Below are positions 8,434-17,427 of a stretch of DNA of 64,000 bases, piece after piece. The translations under genes and the position numbers were made by a program. Location: contig NZ_CALFBQ010000038.1 in assembly GCF_937951745.1 (NCBI RefSeq), forward strand, positions 1 through 64,000, in the 5' to 3' direction. The notes beneath the pieces are model-generated. The model did no database searches. It was not told the DNA's origin and saw only the letters and a list, made by a program, of their open reading frames with translations. This DNA is from an uncultured Chloroflexus sp. GTDB taxonomy: Bacteria > Chloroflexota > Chloroflexia > Chloroflexales > Chloroflexaceae. Position 1 is the first letter of the stretch; each line of letters starts with the position of its first letter.

Positions 8434-9948
8434 ATGCAACTGCCACGCGCAAGCGGCATTTTGCTCCATCCCTCATCGCTCCCCGGCCCATGGGGTATTG
8501 GCGATCTGGGACCGATGGCGTACCGGTTTGTCGATTTTTTGGCGGCAGCAGGGCAAACACTCTGGCAGGTGTTACCCCTCGGTCCAACCGGTTACGGAGA
8601 TTCGCCTTATCAGTGTTTTTCGGCTTTTGCCGGTAATCCGTTATTGATTAACATTGATGATCTGATCGATCACGGTTTGCTGACTTCAGCCGAAGCGCGG
8701 GCGACGCTCGGCAGCTTGCCGAGCGATCGGGTGGATTTTGGCGCGCTTATCCCGGCCAAACAAGCGTTGTTGCGCAGCAGCTTTGAGCGGTTCCGCAGCG
8801 GGCACGGCACCCGGTTCCACCAAGCATATACCGCCTTTTGCGCCGCGAATGCTGAATGGTTGGCCGATTACGCCTTATTCATGGCTATCAAAGAGGCGCA
8901 GGGCGGCGGAAGCTGGCACGACTGGCAACCCGAACTGCGCGACCGGCAGCCGGCGGCGCTGGAGTGTATGCGCCGCGAGTTGGCCGGCGCGATTGAGTAT
9001 CACCAGTACGTGCAGTTTCTCTTCTTCCGCCAATGGCAGGCCTTGAAAGAGTATGCCAATCAGCGCGGCGTGTTGATCATCGGCGATGCACCGATCTTCG
9101 TCGCCGATGATAGCGCTGACGTATGGGCCAACCGCGACCTCTTTTTTGTCGATAGCAGCGGGATGCCGACAGTGGTGGCCGGCGTGCCACCGGATTATTT
9201 CAGCGCCACCGGCCAACGGTGGGGTAATCCGCTCTATCGCTGGGATAAGATGGCTGAAACCGGCTACCGCTGGTGGGTAGCGCGGATGCGGCAGGCGTTC
9301 ACGCTGTATGACGTGCTGCGCCTTGACCATTTCCGCGGCTTTGAAGCCTACTGGGAAGTACCGGCCAGCGCGCCGACGGCGGTCGATGGCCGCTGGGTGC
9401 AAGGGCCGGGGGCTGATTTGTTCAAGACATTACAGGCTGAGTTGGGTGATCTGCCGATCATTGCCGAAGACCTTGGCCTGATTACGCCGGAAGTTGAGGC
9501 GCTGCGGTGCGCGTTTGACCTGCCCGGCATGAAGGTCTTACAGTTTGCGTTCGGCGATGACGCAGCCAATCCGTACTTGCCGCACAACTACACCGCAAAT
9601 TATGTCGTCTATACCGGCACGCACGATAACGACACGAGTGTGGGGTGGTTTGCAACGCTCGATGTCAACACCCGCGCCGCCGTGCTAACCTACCTTGGCC
9701 GCGATGAGCAGACGGTTGACATTGCGTGGGATCTGATGCGGCTGGGGTTGATGTCGGTTGCGAATTACGCGATTACGCCACTACAAGATGTGTTGCGACT
9801 GGGTTCAGAGGCGCGCATGAATACCCCCGGCCGGTTAGGCGGCAATTGGGCATGGCGCTGTGCGGCAGCGGCATTAAGCGAGGAGTTGGCGCACCAATTA
9901 CGCAGCCTCACCCGCGCCTACGGGCGGCTTCAACCGGCAAAGACCTGA
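8434..9948 (+). CDS. malQ: 4-alpha-glucanotransferase (amylomaltase)
   Basis: A 504-residue GH77 enzyme that transfers alpha-1,4-glucan segments during maltodextrin and glycogen metabolism. The N-terminus [20 protein letters not shown] and the motif [11 protein letters not shown] are typical. The catalytic residues are visible in [16 protein letters not shown] (nucleophile Asp), IIAEDLG (acid/base Glu) and GTHDNDT (transition-state Asp). The length is normal. The start is the ATG at 8434; the in-frame TTG at 8371 would add residues the family lacks. A TGCTACAAT near 8388 may be the -10. Its last 19 bases overlap the end of the convergent recF gene. Confidence 0.93.
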   Translation: MQLPRASGILLHPSSLPGPWGIGDLGPMAYRFVDFLAAAGQTLWQVLPLGPTGYGDSPYQCFSAFAGNPLLINIDDLIDHGLLTSAEARATLGSLPSDRVDFGALIPAKQALLRSSFERFRSGHGTRFHQAYTAFCAANAEWLADYALFMAIKEAQGGGSWHDWQPELRDRQPAALECMRRELAGAIEYHQYVQFLFFRQWQALKEYANQRGVLIIGDAPIFVADDSADVWANRDLFFVDSSGMPTVVAGVPPDYFSATGQRWGNPLYRWDKMAETGYRWWVARMRQAFTLYDVLRLDHFRGFEAYWEVPASAPTAVDGRWVQGPGADLFKTLQAELGDLPIIAEDLGLITPEVEALRCAFDLPGMKVLQFAFGDDAANPYLPHNYTANYVVYTGTHDNDTSVGWFATLDVNTRAAVLTYLGRDEQTVDIAWDLMRLGLMSVANYAITPLQDVLRLGSEARMNTPGRLGGNWAWRCAAAALSEELAHQLRSLTRAYGRLQPAKT

Positions 9949-11108
9949 CCGTCTTCGATGCGAAAGCGGCGGGCAGCAGTCAGAAAATCGGCACTGAAAT
10001 CGCTGAGATCGGTGGCGGTGAGCAGCGTCTGCTGGCCGGGACGCTGGATAAGGTCGAGCAGGTGCGCGCGGCGTTGGGCATCGAGTTCACTCAACACATC
10101 ATCGAGTAGCAACACCGGTGCATCACCGCCGCGCTGGCGCATCAACTCGGCCTCGCCAATTTTGAGCGCCAGAGCAATCGCGCGTTGCTGGCCGCGCGAG
10201 CCGTATCGGCCCAGATCGACCCCGGCCACCCGGAAGATCAGGTCATCGCGGTGCGGCCCGCAGAGCGTCTGACCACGTGCCAATTCATCGGCGCGCTGTG
10301 CCTCGAATGCTTGTCGTAGCCGATAAGCCAAGCTACCGGCGTCGTGGTCTTGGCCGAGATCGACACTTGCTGCATACTCAATCTGCACCTCGTGCTCGCC
10401 ACCGCTGATCGCGCGATAGAGCGGGCCGGCCAAGGCGCCTAATTCAACCACGGCCCGCAACCGCTCGGCCAACAGATAGCCGCCGGCAGCGGCCAGTTCC
10501 TGATCCCAAAAAGCTAATTCGGTATTGACATTGCGCGGCAACCGGCGCTGTTCGCGCCACGCGCGCAGCAGGCTGTTGCGCTGAAGTAACAGCTTTTGGT
10601 AGTGGGCCAAGGTGCGTACATAGTGCGGATCGAGCTGCGAGAGCGTAATGTCAAGGTAGCGCCGCCGTTCGGCGGGCGGACCGTCCACTAGCATGAGGTC
10701 GGTCGGCATAAACAGCACCACCCGCAACTGACCAATCAGATCAATTGCCCGTGCCGGTCGCTTATCGATCCGCACCAGTTTCTGAGCGCCATTGATCAAC
10801 TGACCGTCATCATCAGTACGACGCTGCACCAGCACCTCGAGCTGTACCGCCCCGATTCGACGCTCGACATCAGCAGCGATACGAGCAAAAGGTGGCGTTC
10901 CTGCTTCACCAACTGCCTCCCATCGCACCAACTCGCGATCACTGCTGAGACGGGGCGAACGAGTTGTAGCAAGGTAAAAGATCGCTTCGAGCAGGCTCGT
11001 CTTACCGGCAGCGTTGGGGCCGTACAAGAGGATCGTTGCCGGCGGCAAAGCTAGATCTTGCCGCCGATAATTGCGGAAATCGCGCAAGGTAAGGTGATGA
11101 ACGAACAT
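9930..11108 (-). CDS. recF: DNA replication and repair protein RecF
   Basis: A 392-residue SMC-like ATPase that loads RecA at single-strand gaps together with RecO and RecR. It begins [17 protein letters not shown], followed by Walker [15 protein letters not shown] (about residues 30-43). The arm contains [12 protein letters not shown]. The C-terminal lobe has the signature stretch [13 protein letters not shown] and Walker [13 protein letters not shown]. All are standard for RecF. It lies 18 bases downstream of the type 2 isopentenyl-diphosphate isomerase gene and is probably in one transcript with it. It is not beside dnaA, dnaN or gyrB in this window. Confidence 0.93.
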   Translation of the reverse strand: MFVHHLTLRDFRNYRRQDLALPPATILLYGPNAAGKTSLLEAIFYLATTRSPRLSSDRELVRWEAVGEAGTPPFARIAADVERRIGAVQLEVLVQRRTDDDGQLINGAQKLVRIDKRPARAIDLIGQLRVVLFMPTDLMLVDGPPAERRRYLDITLSQLDPHYVRTLAHYQKLLLQRNSLLRAWREQRRLPRNVNTELAFWDQELAAAGGYLLAERLRAVVELGALAGPLYRAISGGEHEVQIEYAASVDLGQDHDAGSLAYRLRQAFEAQRADELARGQTLCGPHRDDLIFRVAGVDLGRYGSRGQQRAIALALKIGEAELMRQRGGDAPVLLLDDVLSELDAQRRAHLLDLIQRPGQQTLLTATDLSDFSADFLTAARRFRIEDGQVFAG

Positions 11109-11126
11109 ACACTGGTGCGATGCGGG

Positions 11127-12167
11127 CTAACCGCGTTCGCCGAGGCGCAGATTGCGCAAGGCGCGCAAGTTCGCACAGCCGCTACAGAACATCGCCACCC
11201 GCAGCTCGCGAATAAAAGCACTTAGCCCCTCGATCACCGCCTCAGCGCCACGTTCATTAATCGCATCAAACAGAGCCGGACGGGCCGTACCGGCAAGATC
11301 GGCGCCAAGCGCGATCGCTTTCGCGACATCAACCCCACTCCGTATCCCGCCCGACGCAATTAACGTCACGTCGGGTAATGCCGCCCGCACTTCACGTATA
11401 CACTCGGTCGTCGGCAAGCCCCAATCGGCAAACGCGCTGGCCACCCGGCGGCCAGTATCGTTGGGTTGGCGGAAGCGTTCCACCTCGCTCCAACTGGTGC
11501 CGCCGGCGCCGGCCACATCGATAATCCGCACGCCGACCTCGTAGAGCCGGATCGCGTCGGCAGCGCCGATCCCATTGCCGACTTCCTTGACAATCACCGG
11601 CACTTCGAGTCGGTGGCACACCTCTTCGATCTTATTCAGCAATCCCTTGAAATTGACATCGCCTTCGGGTTGCACGGCCTCTTGCAGCGGGTTGAGATGC
11701 AAAATCAGCGCGTCAGCCTCGATCATCTCAACCGCGCGGCGGCAATGATCGACGGTAAAACCATAGTTGAGCTGCACCGCGCCGACATTGGCCAGCAACG
11801 GAACACGCGGCGCAACTCGACGCACCTGATAGGTGCTGGCGAGGCGCGGATCCATCACTGCGGCCCGTTGCGAGCCGACCCCCATCGGCAGGCCGAGATA
11901 CTCAGCAGCTTCGGCTAAAGCAAGATTAATCCGCTCGGCACTGGACGTACCACCCGTCATCGAGCTAATCAGCAACGGTGCAGCTATCGACTTTCCAAGA
12001 AACGTAGTGCGGGTGTCAACCTCGTTAAGATCGAGTTCGGGCAACGCGCGGTGGGGCAGACGGTAAGCGGCGAAACCGGTGACGACACCCTTGGCAGCGA
12101 CATCTTCGTTTAGCACAATCCGAATATGATCAACTTTGCGCGATTCGGTTTTGTCATCACCGGGCAT
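11127..12167 (-). CDS. fni: Isopentenyl-diphosphate delta-isomerase, type 2 (FMN-dependent)
   Basis: A 346-residue TIM-barrel flavoenzyme interconverting IPP and DMAPP for isoprenoids (carotenoids, quinones, chlorophyll side chains). Family motifs are [14 protein letters not shown] near the N-terminus, [17 protein letters not shown], the substrate loop [25 protein letters not shown], and [20 protein letters not shown] near the C-terminus. The ATG at 12167 is chosen because AGGAG lies 6 bases upstream; an in-frame TTG at 12185 lacks one. The type 2 enzyme replaces the unrelated Nudix isomerase. It heads a likely fni-recF transcript. Confidence 0.92.
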   Translation of the reverse strand: MPGDDKTESRKVDHIRIVLNEDVAAKGVVTGFAAYRLPHRALPELDLNEVDTRTTFLGKSIAAPLLISSMTGGTSSAERINLALAEAAEYLGLPMGVGSQRAAVMDPRLASTYQVRRVAPRVPLLANVGAVQLNYGFTVDHCRRAVEMIEADALILHLNPLQEAVQPEGDVNFKGLLNKIEEVCHRLEVPVIVKEVGNGIGAADAIRLYEVGVRIIDVAGAGGTSWSEVERFRQPNDTGRRVASAFADWGLPTTECIREVRAALPDVTLIASGGIRSGVDVAKAIALGADLAGTARPALFDAINERGAEAVIEGLSAFIRELRVAMFCSGCANLRALRNLRLGERG

Positions 12168-12403
12168 AGGGAACTCCTGAGGCAAACAAGGGGGAAGGAA
12201 ACCGGCAATTTCACCCCTTTAGAGCGATCATACCAACAAAAGAGAGGTGAGTCAAACGAGGGGGTGAGAAGTAGGGAGTGGGGAATAGGCAATAGGGTAC
12301 GGATTGGCACGGTTTAGGTGAAGATGCTCAGGTAGGCCATTGCGTTATTTCGGCTACAATAGCCTTAGTGTCCGCATCGTGGCGTAATGATCGTGAGGCG
12401 AAT
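12168..12403. other. Divergent intergenic region with GA-rich imperfect repeat
   Basis: No gene is seen between fni and the FAD oxidoreductase gene. About 12235-12300 is a purine-rich stretch of imperfect repeats of the GGGAGTGGGGAATAGG kind, a low-complexity filler type. A TACAAT at 12355-12360 is a weak -10 candidate for the plus-strand gene. Confidence 0.5.
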
Positions 12404-13780
12404 ATGGCGTCTACAGCCACCGTTGTCATCTGTGGAGCGGGGATTGCCGGGGTTGCGCTGGCCCATCAATTAGCGGTTACGCATGGGTGGCGCAGAGTGG
12501 TGCTGGTTGAAGCCGGTGATCCGCTGGCGCTAACCAGCGATAAATCAACCGAATGTTACCGCAACTGGTGGCCCGATGCAGCGATGGTAGCGTTGATGAA
12601 CCGCAGCATTGACCACTTGGAAGCGTTGGCACTTGCGAGCGCGAATCGGATTCGGCTTAACCGACGCGGTTACCTCTACGCAACGGCTGATCGACAACGG
12701 GCCGAGCAGTGGCAGACACAGGCAGCAATGATTGCACGCAACGGGGCCGGTCCACTGCGGATTCACAACCGAATCGATGCCGATTACCAGCCCTACACCG
12801 GTCACGACTGGCGGGATGCACCGGATGGGGCCGATCTCTTGCTCGACCCTGATCTTATTCGGCGACACTTCCCCGCCCTCAGTCCAGCGACAGTAGCAGT
12901 ACTGCATCCTCGTCGCTGCGGCTGGTTGAGCGCGCAACAACTAGGAGCGCTGCTGCTAGAAGAAGCCCGCAACGCCGGGGTGTTGCTCATTCGCGGGCAA
13001 GTAACCGCAGTAGCGCAAACTGGCGGCCGTGTGAGCGGAGTTGCAGTGGCTACTCCCGGCGGTACCCAACTGATCGCTACGCCGCGTTTCGTCAATGCTG
13101 CCGGCCCGCATCTCGCGGCAATCGGCGACCTGCTTGGCATTGAGCTGCCAGTACACAACCAGCTCCACCTCAAAGCCGCCTTTAGCGACTCACTTGGTGT
13201 TGTGCCACGAACTGCGCCGTTACTGATTTGGAGTGATCCAATTCAGCTTGACTGGAATGAAGCAGAGCGACACGAGCTGCGGGCCGATCCGGCCACGGCA
13301 TGGCTAGCTAACCCGCTACCGGCAGGTGTACACTGCCGACCCGAAGGCGAGGGCAATAGCCAGCAGGTACTCTTGCTGTGGGATTATCATCCACACGACC
13401 ACTATACGCGAACAGCGCACTTTCCCGTGCCGCTTGATGATACCTTCTTTGAGATTGCGCTGCGCGGCATGACGGTGATGCTGCCTAGCTTGCGCGCCTA
13501 TCGTGACCGCCTCCCCCGTGCCTACCTCGATGGCGGCTACTACACCTGCACACCGGAAAACCGGCCTCTGATCGGGCCGCTACCGCTTGAAGGCGCGTTC
13601 GTTATTGGTGCTCTGGCCGGTTACGGCATTATGGCCGCCGTAGCGGCCGCCGAACTGCTCGCCGCTCATATTGTCGGTGGGCCGTTACCGGCATACGCTG
13701 CCGACTTTCATCCGGCCCGCTACGCTGACCCGGCCTATCGGGAGCAACTGGCGCACTGGAGCGAGACCGGACAGTTGTGA
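12404..13780 (+). CDS. FAD-dependent oxidoreductase of the D-amino-acid oxidase (DAO) family
   Basis: A 458-residue flavoprotein. The dinucleotide-binding motif is VVICGAGIAGVALAHQLA (about residues 7-24), followed by a Glu ending the second strand (VLVEAG). The middle contains RFVNAAGPHL, and the C-terminal FAD-closing segment is TPENRPLIGPLPLEGAFVIG. These are diagnostic of the DAO superfamily, which includes glycine, sarcosine and dimethylglycine oxidases and related dehydrogenases. The substrate cannot be fixed, and no partner subunit lies beside it. The ATG at 12404 with GTGAGG upstream is preferred to a GTG at 12368. It stands alone between two long non-coding stretches. Confidence 0.82.
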   Translation: MASTATVVICGAGIAGVALAHQLAVTHGWRRVVLVEAGDPLALTSDKSTECYRNWWPDAAMVALMNRSIDHLEALALASANRIRLNRRGYLYATADRQRAEQWQTQAAMIARNGAGPLRIHNRIDADYQPYTGHDWRDAPDGADLLLDPDLIRRHFPALSPATVAVLHPRRCGWLSAQQLGALLLEEARNAGVLLIRGQVTAVAQTGGRVSGVAVATPGGTQLIATPRFVNAAGPHLAAIGDLLGIELPVHNQLHLKAAFSDSLGVVPRTAPLLIWSDPIQLDWNEAERHELRADPATAWLANPLPAGVHCRPEGEGNSQQVLLLWDYHPHDHYTRTAHFPVPLDDTFFEIALRGMTVMLPSLRAYRDRLPRAYLDGGYYTCTPENRPLIGPLPLEGAFVIGALAGYGIMAAVAAAELLAAHIVGGPLPAYAADFHPARYADPAYREQLAHWSETGQL

Positions 13781-14185
13781 GGGGGGATGCGCTGGGGCGG
13801 TGTTCGCTTGGCATTGCGCGGGCGCGCTGCGCCGGCAGCAAGCACCTGCTCAAGCAGGAGCCATCGCTCAGAATCCATCTCCCGCTCTTGCGGGGGATTG
13901 CTTTGTCACCTTTGGCGGCTCGCGATGACAATGGCTCGGCTTGATGAGACCCATTCCATTGACAAATAAATATAGCATTTTTCCGGCTATCATGCACTGG
14001 CAATGCCTATTAGCCGGAAATGTCACATCTACGCCCCGCACGCTCGAAGTGTATCTGCGGTAGCCAGCCAACCCTTGCCGGTGGTTTTGCAGACTGGGGC
14101 ACGACAGGTGGGCCAGACAACGCCGCTGCGTCACGGGATCCAGCCTGATCGTGGGCATGTACCTCTTTGAGACCGTTGCCTTACC
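13781..14185. other. Gene-free stretch with a dispersed repeat
   Basis: About 400 bases without a credible coding frame. Positions about 13868-13935 resemble, in opposite orientation, the segment at about 38100-38170: both contain a CATyGCGAGCCGC end and an AATCCCCCGC-n-GCGGGA hairpin. The rest is unique sequence with no recognisable site. Confidence 0.5.
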
Positions 14186-15370
14186 TCACGGTAGCATCGC
14201 GCCGATGGTCGCGGCAATCGCGTCGGCATTGGTGCGTTCCATGTTGCTCAGGACGATCACCACGCTCTGCGTGTCGGGGTAGTAGGCGAGATGGGTGACA
14301 GCCCCTGACATAAAGCCGGGGTGGTAGATCACCCTGCGCCCGTTGCGATCTTCGATCTTCCAGCCATAGCCGTAGTTGTTGCGCACTGGTGTATACATCT
14401 GCGCCAGTTCGGTAGCAGGTAGCAACTGCCCACTGTTGAGCGCAGTCACAAATCGGTAGAGGTCTTCGACGGACGAGTAGAGGCCGCCGGCACTGTAGAG
14501 ATTGCTGGTATCAATTGGGATGGCCCGTTCCGCCCCCGGCCCGATATAGCCAACCGTACCGTTGAGGGCCGAGGCGTCGCCGCTGTCATAGCCGCTGTCG
14601 GCCATGGCCGCTGGCACGAAGATGTTGGCGCGGATATAGTCGGCGTAGGATTGGCCGCTAACCGCTTCGATCACCAACCCCAGCACAACGTAGTTGGAAT
14701 TGCCGTAGCGAAAGGCACTGCCCGGTGCGAAGTCGAGCGGTAGATTACGAAAGCGAGCAACGAGCTGGGTGGGTGTGACCGGTGAGCGTTCGAGTTGCTC
14801 GAAGTCGCGGAAGTCGGTGTAGTTGGGGATGCCGGCAGTGTGGGTGAGCAGATGGTGGAGCGTGATCGGTTGCCATACCGGCGGGCAGTCGGGCAGGTAA
14901 CGGCACACCGATTCGTTGACGTTAAGTTTGCCCGCCACTTGCAATTGCATAATCGCCAGCGCCGTGAACGGCTTGGTGATCGAAGCGATGCGGAAGCGGC
15001 TCTGGGCCGTATTGGGCAAATCGCGCTCGACGTTGGCCTGCCCGTAGCCACGCGCCACCAAGATGCGCCCCTGTGTGGCTGCCAGCACCGACCCGCGGAA
15101 TTGGCCTTTTTCGGTCAGATCGCGCAAGTAGAGGTCAATGTGGGTGGCAATATCAACCAAGCTCGGGGTGGGAGTCGGGCGCACCGGTTCCATCACCGCC
15201 ACTAACGGCGTGCTGGCAGGCAGTGGACGGTCAGGAGTGACGCTGGGCAAGATGGTCGGCTGTGGCCCAACCGGTGCCCATGCCGAGATAACCGGATCGC
15301 GCTGACCGCAGGCGGTCAGTGCGATGATGGCGAGCAGAGATAGCGCGATGGTCAAGCAGCGCATAGACAT
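14186..15370 (-). CDS. Serine hydrolase lipoprotein, class C beta-lactamase/penicillin-binding-like
   Basis: About 394 residues. The signal peptide ends in a lipobox (IIALTACG), followed by a Pro/Thr-rich tether and then a beta-lactamase-superfamily domain. The catalytic motif SxxK is in FRIASITKPFTALAIMQLQ (about residue 130 onward), Tyr-x-Asn in FRYGNSNYVVLG, and a late HPGF loop replaces the KTG box. Such proteins are D-aminopeptidases, esterases or beta-lactamase-like enzymes anchored outside the membrane; which one is not decidable. ATGs at 15370 and 15364 both fit and neither has a clear ribosome site. The upstream region is a GCGCAAAG repeat. Confidence 0.83.
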   Translation of the reverse strand: MSMRCLTIALSLLAIIALTACGQRDPVISAWAPVGPQPTILPSVTPDRPLPASTPLVAVMEPVRPTPTPSLVDIATHIDLYLRDLTEKGQFRGSVLAATQGRILVARGYGQANVERDLPNTAQSRFRIASITKPFTALAIMQLQVAGKLNVNESVCRYLPDCPPVWQPITLHHLLTHTAGIPNYTDFRDFEQLERSPVTPTQLVARFRNLPLDFAPGSAFRYGNSNYVVLGLVIEAVSGQSYADYIRANIFVPAAMADSGYDSGDASALNGTVGYIGPGAERAIPIDTSNLYSAGGLYSSVEDLYRFVTALNSGQLLPATELAQMYTPVRNNYGYGWKIEDRNGRRVIYHPGFMSGAVTHLAYYPDTQSVVIVLSNMERTNADAIAATIGAMLP

Positions 15371-15496
15371 ACCAAGACGCAAAGCTCGCAAAGCCGCAGA
15401 GTCGTCAAACGCAACGGCGTGAAGCGCGTAAAGGGGCGCAAAGGATGGGATCCACTTCCGCGCACCTACGGCCTCAGCGGGAAATCCTTCCCCACT
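15371..15496. repeat. GCGCAAAGG-family intergenic repeat
   Basis: The stretch 15372-15450 contains several overlapping copies of AAGACGCAAAG, CGCAAAG and GCGCAAAGG. The same short words recur at most loose junctions of the hydrogenase locus. No gene or clear promoter is seen in it. Confidence 0.6.
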
Positions 15497-16312
15497 TCAC
15501 CCGCCCAACGGCGCAAACCGGGTCTGCGCCGCCGCCATCACTGCCAATTCCGCTGCCGTCCAAGCGGAGGGCGCGATAGTTACATCGTACCGCTGATGGA
15601 GCGCGGCGGCAAATGCGTTAGCCAAGGATGCTAGACCGGGCGGGTTGGCGCAGACAGACGCCAAATCGGTCACGCGGTCCGCCAGCCGCTCCGTCAAGCG
15701 GCGGCGTTCAGGCTCAGAGATAGCCAACAGCGCCACCAATTGCGCTCCCGGCCAATGGGTGTAGAGGCCAACTTGAAACAGCATCCCTTCGCGCCGGCGG
15801 ATCTGAGCGAAGCCAACCAGTTTGCGTCCGCCTACCAGCAATTCGTAAGGCGATTGGCCGCCAAAACACGCGCGCGCCACCAGCGGATCGAGTGTCGCCC
15901 GGTCAGCGCGGGCGGCAGCGATCTCGATCACGGTTGTTGCTACGCCAAACTGGGCCAAGGTCGCTTGCCACACCTCACCCAACCAGCGGTACGACTCGCT
16001 CACGTCGAGGTGGGCAAGTGGATGTGTCACCGGGAGTACGATGTCTTGCATCAAAAAACCGGGCACAAAAAGCACAGCCGTGCCGCCGCTCGCTCGCCGG
16101 TGGAGCGTGATACCGGCTTGCGCCAATGCTGCTCGATCAATATCGCTCAATTTCTGACCAGAACCGATCACCAGCGCTGGGTTGGCAGCGGCTGCGTACC
16201 AGCGAATGGCCGGTTGCTGCGTTGTGACCAACCCGGCCAGCATCGCGGCACTGGCGGCTAATTCACTGGCCGGATCGCCCTGCGCCGGCGGTAACAAACG
16301 CCACTCATTCAT
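15497..16312 (-). CDS. Lipoate-protein ligase A family protein
   Basis: About 271 residues with the biotin/lipoate A/B ligase fold. MNEWRLLPP opens the protein; the substrate loop appears as HRRASGGTAVLFVPG and the lysine-containing strand as GRKLVGFAQIRRREGMLFQ (about residues 165-183). It would attach lipoate or a related acyl group to the swinging-arm Lys of dehydrogenase or glycine-cleavage proteins. The ATG at 16312 overlaps the preceding stop as TGATG. Two further in-frame ATGs (16321, 16327) sit nearer an AAGGGA, so the start may be 3-5 codons earlier. A role as octanoyltransferase is also possible. Confidence 0.8.
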   Translation of the reverse strand: MNEWRLLPPAQGDPASELAASAAMLAGLVTTQQPAIRWYAAAANPALVIGSGQKLSDIDRAALAQAGITLHRRASGGTAVLFVPGFLMQDIVLPVTHPLAHLDVSESYRWLGEVWQATLAQFGVATTVIEIAAARADRATLDPLVARACFGGQSPYELLVGGRKLVGFAQIRRREGMLFQVGLYTHWPGAQLVALLAISEPERRRLTERLADRVTDLASVCANPPGLASLANAFAAALHQRYDVTIAPSAWTAAELAVMAAAQTRFAPLGG

Positions 16313-17427
16313 CACACCCATACCCATTCCCTTAATGGTGCGGCGAAATGGGCGGCAACAGCAGCCGCCAACATCTCGATCTGCGTCCGTACCGCTGGCG
16401 GCAGAGGAGCGAACGGACGGAGCGTCACAACCATCGCCGCTCCACGCCAATCGTACCGCCATGTTCCGGCAATTCGCCCCGCGAGGAGAATGGTTGCCTC
16501 AACGTGACCGGCTGGCCGCCAAACCTGTTTGTAGTCAACCGCATCGACCAACCAACTTCGATCGCGGGTTGCGAGCAAGAGTGGATCGAACCGACCAAGC
16601 AGATGCGGCGGCAATTCAGCCGGCTCCGGCAATTCATGCAGACGAGCCAGTTGGCTCTGTAACCACCACGCCGGCTTACCGGCAACCGTCATCTTCACCA
16701 CCTCATCACCCAACAGTGCCAACCAACGCTTGATCTCGGCCTGCGTGCGCCCACGCCAGCAAGTCATATCGGCCAGCGTTGCCGGCCCAAATGCAGCCAG
16801 ATAGCGGCGCATCAACTCGGCATTGGCCGTCTCGGTTGCCGGCGGATCCCAGCGAAGATCAGGCCGCCAGCGCAGTCGGTGAGCCATACGGGCTTCACCA
16901 CCAGTTGGTGCAGCGTTACAAGCTAGACCACGCCGCGTGAGAATCGCAAAGATGCCGCCCCAGCCTGATAAATGGCGATCATCAATCTCGGGGACGAGAC
17001 GGCGCAAATCGCTGCGCCCCATCGTCTCGTGCTCGGCCAACCAGCGCGCAACGCGTTCGATAAACGCCTCATACTCTGCCGCATCCCAGCCATCGCGCAG
17101 CGCCTCTTGCTCCCAATAGGTGGCGCGGCCCGCCTGCGCCGCGTAAATCAGCGGCCAATCAGTCGCCGCGTAGAGATGCAACGTCCCACGCTGGCCCCAC
17201 AACCGCACCAGTAAACGTTCGTGGTAGAGCAGATGATCCAGTTGAGCCGCCGTGAACGCCGGCACGCGATTCCATAGCGCCAACCCAGCGGCAGGCAACA
17301 TCTGGGCCTGCACCCCAGCGAGGTGGATAGCGGCAGCTTCCGGGCTGATAAACGGTGTCAGCAAGCCATTGTTCACAAACCGGGCCACTGTTGCTTGGGC
17401 AACACGCAGATCAACCGCCGCTTTCAT
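16312..17427 (-). CDS. Winged-helix DNA-binding domain protein (HTH_42 / YcaQ-like)
   Basis: A 371-residue protein with the layout of the winged-helix PF06224 family. The N-terminal helix-turn part is VAQATVARFVNN, the middle has LWGQRGTLHLYAATDWPL, and the C-terminal wing region has LGRFDPLLLATRDRSWLVD followed by VWRPAGHVEATILLAGRIAG. Some members (AlkX/YcaQ) are DNA glycosylases acting on interstrand crosslinks or bulky alkylated bases; others are only described as DNA-binding. The motif block is complete, but the glycosylase activity is not proven by sequence. It overlaps the upstream gene by ATGA and the downstream one by TGATG, so all three are translationally coupled. Confidence 0.8.
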   Translation of the reverse strand: MKAAVDLRVAQATVARFVNNGLLTPFISPEAAAIHLAGVQAQMLPAAGLALWNRVPAFTAAQLDHLLYHERLLVRLWGQRGTLHLYAATDWPLIYAAQAGRATYWEQEALRDGWDAAEYEAFIERVARWLAEHETMGRSDLRRLVPEIDDRHLSGWGGIFAILTRRGLACNAAPTGGEARMAHRLRWRPDLRWDPPATETANAELMRRYLAAFGPATLADMTCWRGRTQAEIKRWLALLGDEVVKMTVAGKPAWWLQSQLARLHELPEPAELPPHLLGRFDPLLLATRDRSWLVDAVDYKQVWRPAGHVEATILLAGRIAGTWRYDWRGAAMVVTLRPFAPLPPAVRTQIEMLAAAVAAHFAAPLREWVWV